Assembly: GCA_018902385.1 (NCBI GenBank)
Contig: JABSSW010000019.1
Coordinates: 62,001-126,000 of the forward strand
DNA length: 64,000 bases
Source of the DNA: Physcia stellaris
Taxonomy: Eukaryota > Ascomycota > Lecanoromycetes > Caliciales > Physciaceae
Direction of reading: 5' to 3'
Shown: positions 27,064 to 37,462 of the stretch, one piece after another
How the letters are laid out: the number at the start of each line of letters is the position of its first letter
Numbering within the stretch: position 1 is the first letter of the stretch
Position numbers and translations under genes: made by a program
The notes under the pieces: model-generated
Told to the model about the DNA's origin: nothing
What the model saw: the letters and a program-made list of their open reading frames with translations, nothing else
The model's database searches: none

Positions 27064-28584
27064 ATGCTTGATGCGATGGACTGGTATGATAAGTCAGTTT
27101 ATTTGCTTCGAGATCCGAAGCAGACACGATGGCTTTCTCCACTTCTCCTGGTGGCCGACGCTTGCCTTTGCGCCCTCATAATCTACAAGGTGCCATGTAC
27201 GCGATTCATCCCAACTCTTATTCTCCCCTCCTTGTTCGCCTGGCAGCTAACGACACCCTCAAGATACAGAGATTGATTGGAAAGCCTACATGGAGCAGGT
27301 CAGCCAGTATCTTGACGGCGAACGTGACTATACCCTCATTAAAGGCGGCACAGGCCCCTTGGTCTACCCTGCAGCACATGTGTACATCTATAGCGGGCTC
27401 CACTGGCTCACGAATGGAGGGAGAAATATTCTCCTGGCGCAGATCATATTTGGGGGCTTATATCTGAGCACGCTAGCTTTGGTCATGGCGTGCTATCGAG
27501 CAGCAAAGGTACGATTCCAGCCTATCCCAATACTTAACGGAGGCCCTCCGATCCACAGCATGCTAATGTTGGCTGTACGTCTAGGCCCCACCGTACGTCT
27601 TCCCTCTTCTGATCTTGTCCAAGCGGCTACACAGCCTGTTTGTCCTTCGGTTGTTCAACGACTGCTTTGCGGTTGCGGCACTATTCCTGGCCATTTACGC
27701 GTACCAGAAAAGGCTTTGGACGATTGGCAGCATAGTCTACTCATTCGGTGTAGGCATCAAGATGAGCCTCTTGTTAGCAGCTCCAGCGGTAGGCATCATA
27801 CTCTGCCAAGCATTACCTGTCCGTGGCCGGGCAATAAGTGCGGCTTTCATCATGGCACAAGTACAGGTAATCGAGATGAAGAATTACTTAGACAACTTCA
27901 CGGCACATGACTGACATACGGTAGTATATACTCGGTTTCCCCTTCTTACGGGCCAACCTTGTCGGCTATCTCTCACGAGCATTTGAATTCTCAAGGCAGT
28001 TCCTCTTCAAGTGGACAGTCAACTGGAGGTTTTTGGGCGAGAAAACGTTTCAATCGCGCGAGCTCGCCTACGGACTGGTCGTTTGCCACCTGAGCCAGCT
28101 ACTACTATTCATAGGATATCGCTGGACTCGCCCATCAGGTCTATCTACGCTGGCTATCGCGAAGACCATCTTCGATCCCTTGCCGCTTCAAGCTCAGCAG
28201 CAGATATTGCGCCGTATCACGCCTTCGTTCGTCCTCACAAGCATCCTCAGCTCTATGATTCTCGGCCTTCTCTTTGCTAGATCCCTACATTACCAGTTCT
28301 ACGCATACATAGCGTGGTCCTCGCCCTTCCTTTTATGGAGGTCTGGACTGCATCCAGTCCTAGTATACTTTGTCTGGGCTGCGCAAGAGTGGGCTTGGAA
28401 CATATACCCTAGCACAAATATAAGTTCCATGATCGTCGTGGGGTGTCTTGCAATCCAAGTACTGGGGGTATGGTGGGGCACAAAAGATGATTTTGCCGAC
28501 ATGAAGACGAAGGAAGTCGCGGACTCCAAGATCGATCCTTCAACAGCACAAAAGCATGAAGCTGCAACCACTGAGCCAACATAG
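27064..28584 (+). CDS. ALG3: ALG3, dolichol-P-Man alpha-1,3-mannosyltransferase
   Basis: Four exons (introns 27197-27263, 27509-27584, 27867-27924) give 439 residues. The enzyme adds the sixth mannose, the first from dolichol-phosphate-mannose on the lumenal side of the ER, to Man5GlcNAc2-PP-dolichol in N-glycan precursor assembly. Family hallmarks are visible: [15 protein letters not shown] spanning the first splice, [20 protein letters not shown], then [10 protein letters not shown] and [15 protein letters not shown]-type segments (here [19 protein letters not shown]) and [12 protein letters not shown]. About ten membrane helices are evident. The short acidic tail is usual. All phases agree. 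The stop lies only 13 bases from that of the convergent EIF1AD-like gene. Confidence 0.95.
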
Positions 28585-28597
28585 TGCACCTCAACCT

Positions 28598-29066
28598 TTA
28601 CGTCTCGTCGTCCGAAGCCTCGACTGGTGGCATCTTGCCGACCGTGGACTCTTCATCTTCGCTGTCATCAGGATATGCCGACCTCTTCACAAATTCAGAT
28701 GGCCTGGAAACTCCTCAGCTTGATATTTCAAGCGCCAGAGAGGCATACAAACCAGTAGCCCTGCTTGCGCCACTGTTTCTCATCACGCACCACGTTGACG
28801 ATTTCGCCATCCAGTTTATTGCTTCGACCTTCGAAGGCAGCCGTATCAATGACAACAAAGCCACCACGTTTGATCCAGATCTGCGAGCGAAAACGTGAGG
28901 GCAGCTCGACCAACAGCGGATCTTTACCTGCCGGAAGGTCGACAAGGTAGAGATTGTTTCCTTCAATTTTTCGTACTCGCGCGATTGCATGCCCTTCTGT
29001 CAGTTCCGCCGGTGGAGTCAGGGTTTGCTCCGCTGTTGCGAGAAAATTGCGCTTTGGCTTGCCCAT
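28598..29066 (-). CDS. EIF1AD-like S1/IF1-fold RNA-binding protein
   Basis: Two exons (intron 28704-28752) give 139 residues. The S1/IF1 OB-fold matches eIF1A-domain-containing protein: MGKPKRNFLATAEQ, GHAIARVRKIEGNNLYLVDL, LVELPSRFRSQIWIKRGGFV and GEIVNVVRDEKQWRKQ. A short acidic tail follows (PDDSEDEESTVG). The conserved block RSQIWIKRGGFVVIDT distinguishes it from eIF1A proper, which is longer at the C-terminus. In animals the protein is nuclear. Its fungal function is not established; RNA binding is inferred from the fold. It is convergent with ALG3. Confidence 0.9.
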
Positions 29067-29562
29067 GATCTATTAGGAAATTTGAACTTTGTGCATAGCG
29101 AGACCCTGCAGGTACGCAAAGTCAATAACATCGAATGGTGGGGAAGGTGAATGCTCACTATCACTCTAGCGAATGCGCGAATTTTTATCCCCGAAGAACC
29201 GCCGCTAGTAAACTTTGCTGACTCAACAGTCGTCACATGAAGACAGAAACTTTATGTGCAACCGTCTCGATGTCTTCCCTGATGTATCTTCTCTTTCTCT
29301 TCTCAAAGAACGTTCATGCAGAAGCAAACAACTTGGGCATCAATTCGACCATCTAAATTATCAATCTCACTACCACTCAGGCGCTCGAAGTCATTAATCC
29401 ATTGACCGGATATCAATACTTCTATTACAGAAATCTTAATCGACAACTCTATTACACCAATTGTTCACAGGTCTTGCGAAACTACGGCTTAGTATGTTCG
29501 TTTGCTCTCGGAAGCAAAAGCGAACATAAAACCACAAATCATCTCGTATCTCTTACTTCGTC
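29067..29562. promoter_or_regulatory. Divergent upstream region
   Basis: 496 bases separate the starts of the EIF1AD-like gene (leftward) and the MFS transporter (rightward). No distinct site was recognised. Confidence 0.4.
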
Positions 29563-31047
29563 ATGATGGATTCCCACACATTTGCTTCTTTTATTGATGT
29601 GGATTCAGGCTCTCCAGTTTCTGAACCACCACCAGTAATCCGCAAAGGTCTCCCACCCCCGTCAGAACCCACATCATACGAGCTCGACCAGCTTAATTGG
29701 GGCGACAAACTCAATGGCCCTTCAATACCTCCAACACCCAGCGGTGCTCAGACTCCGAAAACACCCAACGAGCTGGAGATGAGTAGACCACCGAGTCCAG
29801 CCACCGACGAGGCTGCAGATGTCGTTCAAACCCTCTCGAGTCCATCAATAAATAAATGGAGGCTGCTCAGCTGCTGTTTCATGTGCTTTGGCAATGGCTT
29901 TCAGGACAGTGCCCCAGGTGCCTTGATCCCGTATATGGAAAAGGATTACGGCATTGGCTATGCCATCGTCTCTCTTATCTTCGTCACCAATGCTATCGGC
30001 TTCATTAGCGCGGCCCCTCTAGCACACCTGCTCCAAGCCAGCCTTGGCCGCGCAAGGATGCTAATCCTAGCCCAAATAAGCATGATGGCAGGCTTCATAA
30101 TGCTAGTCATCCCGCATCGGCCATTTCCCGTTGTCGTCCTCGCCTACCTTTTCATCGGACTTGGCGAAGCCCTCAACCTAGCGCCTAACAACACCTTCTG
30201 CGCCAATCTCGCCAATGCCACCACAACCCTCGGCGCCTTCCATGGCTCCTACGGCATCGGCGGCACCATCGGTCCCTTGATAGCCACAGCGCTTGTTTCC
30301 CATGGAACCCACTGGTCAACAATTTACTTCCTCTCTCTTAGCCTCGCAGCCCTCAACCTTGCCTTCGCATACCTGACTTTCCGCACTTATGAGCTCGACA
30401 ACCCCAATCCAACACGCCTAACCCGGACAACTTCCGGTCGAAGAAACTCGGATAGCAAGTCTCGCCTTCTCAAACAGGCCCTCAAGAACAAAGTTACCAT
30501 CCTCGGCGCCCTTTTCATCTTCGCGTACCAAGGCGCTGAAGTTTCCATCTCCGGCTGGGTGATCTCCTTTCTGATATCCTATCGCCATTCTTCGCCAGCA
30601 CAAGTTGGTTATGTGACCGCTGGCTTCTGGGGTGGTATCACGGTTGGTCGATTCCTTCTCTCGCACCCTGCACACAAAATTGGGGAGAAGATCGCCGTCG
30701 TAGGCCTAATAGCTGGCGCAACCGCCTTCCAGCTCCTCGTATGGTTGGTGCCCAACGTCATAGGTGAAGCTGTCGCTGTGTCCATCGTCGGATTACTACT
30801 AGGACCGATATACCCCTGCTCAACCGCTGTATTTTCGCGCTTACTGGAAAAGAAGCTGCAGATGAGTGCTTTGGCGTTTGTGAGCGCCTTGGGTAGCTCG
30901 GGAGGGGCAGTAGCGCCGTTCTTTACGGGACTGCTGGCACAGGAGGTTGGTACTTGGGTACTGCATCCGATTTGTATAGGACTTTTTGCGGGGATGGTGG
31001 GATGTTGGGTGGCATTGCCAAGAATGGGAGTGAAGAGAATGGAGTAG
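29563..31047 (+). CDS. MFS transporter (FucP/Bsc6-like)
   Basis: A single exon of 494 residues. The first ~100 are polar and Pro-rich (cytoplasmic). About twelve membrane helices follow, beginning WRLLSCCFMCFGNGFQDSAP. The helix-2/3 region has a modified MFS motif (LLQASLGRARMLILAQISMM), and LAPNNTFCANLAN is characteristic of the fungal group related to yeast Bsc6 and sugar:proton FucP-type carriers. A Ser/Arg/Lys loop separates the two halves (TRTTSGRRNSDSKSRLLKQ). The substrate is unknown. The start ATGATGG offers two Met codons in tandem, and either works. Confidence 0.88.
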   Translation: MMDSHTFASFIDVDSGSPVSEPPPVIRKGLPPPSEPTSYELDQLNWGDKLNGPSIPPTPSGAQTPKTPNELEMSRPPSPATDEAADVVQTLSSPSINKWRLLSCCFMCFGNGFQDSAPGALIPYMEKDYGIGYAIVSLIFVTNAIGFISAAPLAHLLQASLGRARMLILAQISMMAGFIMLVIPHRPFPVVVLAYLFIGLGEALNLAPNNTFCANLANATTTLGAFHGSYGIGGTIGPLIATALVSHGTHWSTIYFLSLSLAALNLAFAYLTFRTYELDNPNPTRLTRTTSGRRNSDSKSRLLKQALKNKVTILGALFIFAYQGAEVSISGWVISFLISYRHSSPAQVGYVTAGFWGGITVGRFLLSHPAHKIGEKIAVVGLIAGATAFQLLVWLVPNVIGEAVAVSIVGLLLGPIYPCSTAVFSRLLEKKLQMSALAFVSALGSSGGAVAPFFTGLLAQEVGTWVLHPICIGLFAGMVGCWVALPRMGVKRME

Positions 31048-31406
31048 TGTAGGGACGTGGTGCAAAATGATAAGTGGTGTACAGTGGTTCAAACGCTGGG
31101 CCTTAAGCATGCTTGAGGACATTAAACTCCTTTTGTGTGGCTACAAGCACGCCCAGCGATCTCATAATCTGGAAGGCCTAAGAAAAGGACGTCAAGCCTT
31201 TTGAGATCTTCAACTGCCAGGTCACGGGATAGCTACTTGGCATTTCTCCAAGGCTTCCTCATCAAGCGTCTACTTGGACGGATGAAAGTCGTAGCCCCGC
31301 CAGAGGTCCCTCATTGGGCCACGAGTTGTACCTTCATAGGTGACTTTTCTCAGTCAAGATGATCGGATACATCATGTTGCTGCTTTGGGGCGGTTGCCAT
31401 GATGTT
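31048..31406. other. Intergenic
   Basis: 3' side of the MFS gene up to the inverted-repeat element at 31409. Nothing else was seen. Confidence 0.5.
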
Positions 31407-31408
31407 TA

Positions 31409-31635
31409 TCCCATGGTCTGGTGTGGTGCTATCTTCTCCCATGCGTCGCCACCGATACACTCAATATGATAACACGCTTATTCGTGTTTGGCACAAACCA
31501 TATGAAAACGTCATGAAGACGGTATCAACATGACATGTAAACAACATCATCTTCTGATTTCGCCCTCAAATCGGGTAATCGTAGATCTGTCGGTGTATCC
31601 TAAAAAATAGCACCACTTGTTATCAGACCATGGGA
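31409..31635. mobile_element. MITE family A, copy 3 (inverted orientation)
   Basis: A 227-base copy in the opposite orientation to the others: TCCCATGGTCTGGTGTGGTGCTA at the left, AGCACCACTTGTTATCAGACCATGGGA at the right (split here at motif level). The interior is the reverse complement of copies 1, 2 and 4 (CGTGTTTGGCAC; GATTTCGCCCTCAAATCGGG). TA flanks both ends (31407-31408, 31636-31637). It lies just upstream of the FAD-oxidase relic. Confidence 0.85.
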
Positions 31636-32070
31636 TACTGCGGCGTCAACAAATGAGTCAACGTCTCCGACAAATGAATCTTGCGTGCATCTCACCACGG
31701 ATAATATACCCCTTCTATTCTTGGTGCACTCGTCAACAACCTCCCCAACGCCAAATACTCCAGACAGCACTCCCATGTCAGGTCCATTACCAAATCCTAA
31801 ATCGAGTCATCGACCAGCTACTGGTCTGTTCAAGAGCAGTTCCTAAGACTTAGTCCTGTCCTGCTGCCAATCTCCACCCGAGACGTCTCTACAGCTCGCA
31901 AAATCGTATCTACGTCTGGAAATTGTCGATTCGCGGCTTGGGGCACACTTCAGTGCAGCGAATGTCCTGGACGGTATCACCATCGATCTAAACGATCTCA
32001 ATCAGAGCACTGTCAGCCATTCCCGATTCGCTGTAGTTGTCGGGGCAGGACTTAGGTAGAGTCAGGTCTA

Positions 32071-32331
32071 TCCCATGGTCTGGTAATAAGTGGTGCTTAT
32101 TTTTAGGATTCATCGACAGATCTACGATTATTCGACTTCGAACGAAATCAGAAAATGATGTTGATTTCATGTCACCTTCATATCGTCTTCAGGTCGTCTT
32201 CAGGTCGTCTTCAGGTCGTCTTCAGGTCGTCTTCATATGCTTTGTACCAAACACGGGTAAGCGTGTTATCATTTTGGGTGTATTGATGGCAATGCATTGG
32301 AGGCAAGATAGCACCACACCAGACCATGGGC
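32071..32331. mobile_element. MITE family A, copy 4, inserted in oxidase relic
   Basis: The longest copy (261 bases), TCCCATGGTCTGGT to ACCAGACCATGGGC, with TA on both sides (32069-32070, 32332-32333). Relative to the other copies it is enlarged by a tandem array of CGTCTTCAGGT near 32184-32235. Confidence 0.88.
32184..32235 (+). repeat. 11-base tandem repeat inside MITE copy 4
   Basis: CGTCTTCAGGT is repeated about four and a half times head to tail. Copies 1-3 have only two or so diverged versions (TCATGTCGTTT) at this place. Confidence 0.85.
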
Positions 32332-32963
32332 TACCAAGCTTGCAACGTACGACTTGGCAACAAGGCTGTTTCTGGGGCACGCTCTGGTCATGTCGGTGTT
32401 GGCGGATATCCTCTCGGAGGTACCAAAAAGCCCACCAGCAATCAGATCCATGCTAGTAAATTGTTTACAGAAGGCAAAGACTACTCTGTAAGCCATGGAT
32501 TCAGCTGCGACAACGTGGCTGCATACGAGATCGTGCTAGCAAATGTACCAGCCTAGACATATCATCATCGTCCCACAGCGATCTTTTCAGAGCTCTGAAA
32601 GGCGGGTCGAGCAATTTCGGTGTCGTAACAGCATTCAAAATGCGGACCTTTCAACAAGCCACCCTATGATACATGGTAAAGGCACATCATCTACCCCGCA
32701 GAAGAAACCCTCAATGAAGTGATGAAGACCTCCAGCGACTTCACAGGGAGTGTCCACTACAACATCAACGCCCATGTGCAAACGAGGACGAATTTCACGC
32801 CACGCTTCGGTAGACATTTCATGCCTGAAGGCTGTTAGACGCCACAAATATGGATAATCCAAGGTTTGCGCGACTGCACTTCATCCAACGAAGCAGAAGG
32901 ATTGCCCTATCAGCTCTGTGGCAGATTCCTCCTACGCTGCGATTCAATGCTTTTATGGCGTGG

Positions 32964-33419
32964 TTACTCGACGTAGAATGACCATTGCGTCAGCATCCAT
33001 AAGACACTCGTAGAGGCGACGAACAGCGACGGTGCAAGCCCTTTGCCCACTTTCATTGTCCCGAAGACCAGAAGCTCTCCGGTGAAGTGGCTGAGGACAA
33101 TCAAGAAGGTGCAGATGGTAAGCTGATACAGATGTTTGCTATCGATGTTGTAGGCCGTATAGAGCCGAATGAGACCGGACAGAAAGCTCCAGCTTCCAAA
33201 AAGGCGACTAGCGAACGGAGTGACCTCGGCCGCAGCAGCTGGGCCATCGTACGTACGTCGAGCGAAGTGGGAGGATTGATAGCATTGTATGGTGTTTAGG
33301 ACTGAGAATCCCACGACCTAGCACTGAAATTCAGTCTGATCAGGATACGTAAAAGCGGTACTCCATACCATGAGCAGCCAGTATGGGAGCAGGCCAGAAT
33401 ACTCTGGAAGAAGAGACAT
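32964..33419 (-). CDS. ERG28: ERG28, sterol C-4 demethylation scaffold protein
   Basis: Two exons (intron 33318-33368, phase 0) give 134 residues, the usual family length. The ER membrane protein Erg28 tethers Erg25, Erg26 and Erg27, the C-4 demethylase complex of ergosterol synthesis. The signature is evident: LPEYSGLLPYWLLM, then NTIQCYQSSHFARRTYDG, FASRLFGSWSFLSGLIRLYTA, and FTGELLVFGTMKVGKGLAPS. Four hydrophobic helices are visible. The leader is T-rich. The gene ends about 100 bases from the oxidase relic on the other strand. Confidence 0.93.
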
Positions 33420-33648
33420 GTTTCCCGCGGGAGGGAGTTTGAGAACTTGTTGCCTGTCTATCGTTCGGTCACTGGTAAATAGGATGGTCTGTACCAGAGT
33501 CGATAGCGACTCTCTATAGCTGATGGAATGTGGCAAAAGATGGATGGTGATGTACAGCGCCTAGCACAGTTGCTTTGGATAATAAAAGGGATATAGGTAC
33601 CTCGGTAAAGCAAGTCAGACGCGTTCAAAACACGCTAGAATGCGGCGT

Positions 33649-34267
33649 TGTGCCCGTTGATTGGCCAATGACGAGCATTGGCCAATCAACGTCGTTCGTT
33701 TGCCAATGAACAGAGATTGGCCAATAAACGCGTTCATTGACCAATATTCAGGTCATTGACAAACCATCTCGTTCATTGCTCAATGCACGAATGCTGCTTT
33801 TGTGACCTGACGTACTAGTTGAAAATCAGCTTAGTGTGCAGCGAAATCCTGTCTATACAGCTGCACAATGCATGTCCCGAAACATGAAGCGAGTCAAGAC
33901 TCTACTTCAACTCTATAAATGAAACGCATGATGATGAAACTAAGTATGATGTTTTGAAGTGAACAGACTTCAATGAGTTTGAATGAACCTCAGTGAACTT
34001 GAATGAACATCAATGGATTTGAATGAACTGCAGAATTCGAAACGACTGCAGTTTGCCTTAGTTCGTATGCGAGGTTTCTGCGAAATAAAAGCAGCAACGA
34101 TAAAAACGTCGATTTGTCAATGAACGAGGTGATTTGCCAATGACCTGAATATTGGCCAATCAACGCGTTCATTGACCAATCTCTGTTCATTGAGCAATGA
34201 ACGCGTTGATTGACGAATGAACGTTCGTTGATTGGCCAATAAACTTATTGGTGTATGAACGGGCACA
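33649..34267. mobile_element. Fold-back element with ATTGGCCAAT repeats
   Basis: A 619-base unit with perfect 10-base termini TGTGCCCGTT / AACGGGCACA and long imperfect inverted arms of about 150 bases each (33649-33795 and 34110-34267). The arms contain many copies of TTGGCCAATNAACG and CGTTCATTG. GGCGT flanks both sides (33644-33648, 34268-34272), a likely 5-base target duplication. The 320-base centre carries a tandem TGAATGAAC repeat (about 33960-34030) and no gene. It sits between ERG28 and the ERG26-like gene. Confidence 0.75.
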
Positions 34268-34272
34268 GGCGT

Positions 34273-35573
34273 TAACTGCGCGGAGCCGCTCAATCAGCGG
34301 CGTCGCACGAGACTCCTGTCTGATGGGTAAGAATCGATAGGAGCTGGAAAGAGCCGCGACCATAGCTGAGACAGCCGCGGGCGACTATCTCATGCACTAA
34401 TTGAGGATGACACATGGTGACACCCAATTCAGCGCCGAAGACCGCTTAGAGGCTAGTGCCCGTGACTTCCCCAGTGGCCCAGCACTCAGCAGTGCAGTAT
34501 GTACGAGTACCGGTAAAAACGGTGCCACACAAGTAGTGCATGTCATCGCCTGGTTGCCTGCACTCACATACGATTAGGGACTAGTGGCTAATCGAGAATC
34601 AAATCCACAGCAGCATTTGCACCAGCTCGCCTTCACGTCGCTCAGCTCTCGAATACGGCCGTGTGGGGCTAGCATTGATTGCATATGCAGGCATGCAGCC
34701 GACTCACTCTCAGAAGCTGAGGTGTGGCATGGTTTTCCAGAGATATTGCCTTGCTTTGAGGTTCTCCCAATCATGGAGGGAAGAGCCAAACCCGGCGTGT
34801 AACCATGAACAGGCAAGAACGTGAGCTGAAACTTCTCGTCTGTTTTCCGTCCAATGAGGAACTCTCGAAGGCTTGGGTCTCTTCTCGTGCTTACAGACTG
34901 GCAGAATTCCACATCTTTTGCAGGACCTTATATTGTTGTGTGACAGCCACAGACAGAACCTCCATTACATATCTATTAGTACACCGTCAGTCATGTCGCA
35001 GCTTCTCGGTGTAAGGGCTACTTAGTATGAGTACTCGCTTCTGACATAGTAGTCTATGTATAGAGATAGGCCGGCAGTGGAGGCTTCTCTCTCTGTACGT
35101 ACTCGTAGCGGTTTATCCAGTCATGTCTCTGTCACTTGATGTCCTGGCGCTTCACCTGGCCGTGATACGGTCATTACGAATACGGTCAAGCGCCAATTTG
35201 ACGTGTCAAACTGAAATGACATCGCTAGGGTGCTTCGCCCTTTCTGCATTATTGCAATAATTAGAAGGATCCCTTTTGGGTTGGGAGGCTGATGATCTCA
35301 GTCGCCAGGCCAGACGGTTGCCTGCTTCTGCCCGGTTTCTCTCGTTCTCGTCATCTGAATGAGTGCTGTGCTTGGAGACGTCTGTCAAGGAGCTGAGACA
35401 CGGTGGTTGCCTGGACACGATCAATCAAGCTGTTCATTTGGAACCAAACACGGTGACGGACCCCGGAACCCCCCACAGTGGTTAGAGCCGCATCACAGAC
35501 GCCATCCTAGCCCTTTTCCTCGGTTCTCGAGCATTCGTTTGTCCACAATATTCAACACCACGAGATCGACAAC
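34273..35573. other. Region without a recognisable gene
   Basis: Open frames are short and overlapping. The last ~150 bases are the leader of the ERG26-like gene. Nothing else is supported. Confidence 0.4.
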
Positions 35574-36648
35574 ATGAGCTCAACCATTGCTCACAAATCG
35601 GTATTGGTCGTAGGAGGCTGCGGATTTCTTGGCTATCATATTGTGTCTCAATTGCTTGAAGCCTATGCGAAAGTCTCCGTCCTCGATTTCAAGTTAGACC
35701 GGAACCGCGTACAAAACGTAGACTATCACGGCGCCGACATCTCTATCAAGCCCCAGGTAGAGGATGATTTCTCCCGTGTACGACCTCAAGCTGTTATTCA
35801 CACTGCGTCGCCCACAGCACTTTCTACGGATTCCGCACTCTACCACAGGGCTAATGTTGATGGAACACGCAACCTCCTCGAGTGTGCACGCAGCATCAAG
35901 ACCGTCAAAGCATTCGTCTACACGTCCAGCGCGTCCGTCGTGCACGACAGCATCGGCGACCTATCGACGCAGACGAGGAGTCCCCAGTCCTTTATATCCC
36001 AGAGCAGAAAGAAGTCTACAGCCACACCAAAGCTCTAGCCGATGACCTTGTCCGCGCGGCCAACAACCCTGGGGCCGGCATTTTGACCATGTGCTTGAGG
36101 TCCGCAGGCATGTTCGGCGAAGGCGACATCAACACTCTGCAGAAAATGATCGAGAACGCCGAGTCTGGCAAGAACAGGTTTCAGATCGGGTCGGGCAAGA
36201 ACCTATTCGACTGGACGTACGTGGGGAATGCCGCACACGCGCACATCTTGGCCCCGGAAGCGCTCCTGAACGCATCTCCCTCCTCGGACACCACGCGTCC
36301 GCGTGTTGACGGCGAAACCTTCTTCATCACGAACGGCGACCCGATGCCGTTCTGGGACTTTGTTCGCGCGATTGGAGAAGCGGCCGGCTACCCCGTCAAG
36401 CGGCAGGATATATGGGTCATTCCGAGGAGTGTAGGGCTTACAATGGCCGTGATTGCGGAGTGGGTTGTATGGCTCAAATCACTTGGGAAGGAAAAATCGA
36501 CCATGACCCGTGGGGGATCCGATACAGCTGCCTGAACGGAACATATCGGATTGAAAAGGCTAAAGCAAGACTCGGTTACAAGCCAAGTGGAAATCTCAAA
36601 AGAGGTGTCGATCGGTGGTTGACAGAGAAGAGGGAGAAAAGTCAATAG
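35574..36648 (+). CDS. ERG26-like 3-beta-hydroxysteroid/sterol dehydrogenase (two frame breaks)
   Basis: An NAD(P)-dependent enzyme of the 3-beta-HSD family, like the C-3 sterol dehydrogenase that acts in C-4 demethylation. MSSTIAHKSVLVVGGCGFLG contains the Rossmann GGxGFLG. Then come FVYTSSASVVHDS, the catalytic YSHTK, and FGEGDINTLQKM, NLFDWTYVGNAAHAH, NGDPMPFWDFVRAIG. The C-terminal part has VVWLKSLGKEKSTMTRG and YRIEKAKARLGYKP. The frame breaks at about 35963 (GDL to IDADEESPVLY) and again in a run of five G at 36512-36516 (MTRG to IRYSCLNG). Each is mended by one extra base, and no intron fits. It is either a pseudogene or, more likely given otherwise perfect conservation, an assembly error. 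Wider 3-beta-HSD relatives exist, so the ERG26 assignment is probable, not certain. Confidence 0.8.
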
Positions 36649-37462
36649 GTGTCTACGCGCTCGGAGCTTGTCCTGAAAGCTTCGTCAAGAAGTGTAATCG
36701 TGATCCGACAGGCGAATCGGGCTTGCGTGTGGTGAAGTGGTAAGAACCTAGAAACATGCTGTGCACGGGGAGACTTATGTGGGTCATGAAGGACGTATGC
36801 TAGCATCTAGGAGGCCGCTTTGCGGGTGTTAGTGTTGATGTTGCAATCGTGAGTGGCTTGTGTTGGAAAGGGTGATGGGATGGGATGGGACTGCGTACCC
36901 TTATTTTCGGGATTTGGGGAGAGGAGATGGTTGGGAAGGGGATGTTCTTTGATGGAAGGATGGGAGGTTGAGGATGGGACGGGGAGGGGGGGGGGATTTG
37001 GAATTGGGGATTGGAGATTTGAGTGGGGGGGGCAATTGGGGATTGAAGGGAAGGAATGGAGGTACACTTTTGGGGTTTGGGGTAGGCGTGTTGAAAGGGA
37101 GGGAAGATATAATATTAATGAGGGCGAAATGGCAATAATGATACCTTATAGGGAGTAGAGATAGAAGGAAATCGAGGGGTACCTGTCTTCGGAATCTTTC
37201 ATCGGGAGGTGATGGGACCTGCAATACCACTCTCTGGATTTATCCGGAGGCTGTTCGATGGACAGGAGATAGGAGCTGCATCCCAGATACGAAGCAACAA
37301 CCCCCTTCTACGGATCCCATTCGCTCCCTACCTAAGAATCTGCCTCGGAACGAAAATATACAAGTCGGCAAACCCCAAGTCTTCGTACACGCCTCTTTCC
37401 CTCCTCCCTCTTCTTCCCTACATTATGCATGCTTCACTCTACGCTCCTTCTCCCGCTTCCAC
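36649..37462. other. Intergenic with G-rich tract
   Basis: It lies between convergent genes. About 36850-37100 is extremely G-rich on the + strand with many runs of three or more G, including one of about eleven, so quadruplex formation is plausible. No gene was found; the frames seen there are compositional. Confidence 0.5.

Larger units (their letters stand above)
31640..32850 (+). pseudogene. Relic of FAD-linked (BBE-type) oxidase, split by MITE
   Basis: Pieces of an FAD-linked oxidase appear in order but in changing frames with stops. Before the MITE at 32071 are NVLDGITIDLNDLNQ and VVVGAGLR. After it come AVSGARSGHVGVGGYPLGG, SHGFSCDNVAAYEIV, LKGGSSNFGVVTAFKMRTFQ and IYPAEETLNEVMKTSSDF. 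The order matches the intact oxidase at 62070-63744. The His of the usual RSGGH flavin-attachment site falls in a damaged part (near 31950). The gene is clearly dead: a stop follows FQQATL, no start is visible, and the element lies inside the FAD-binding domain. Confidence 0.8.
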
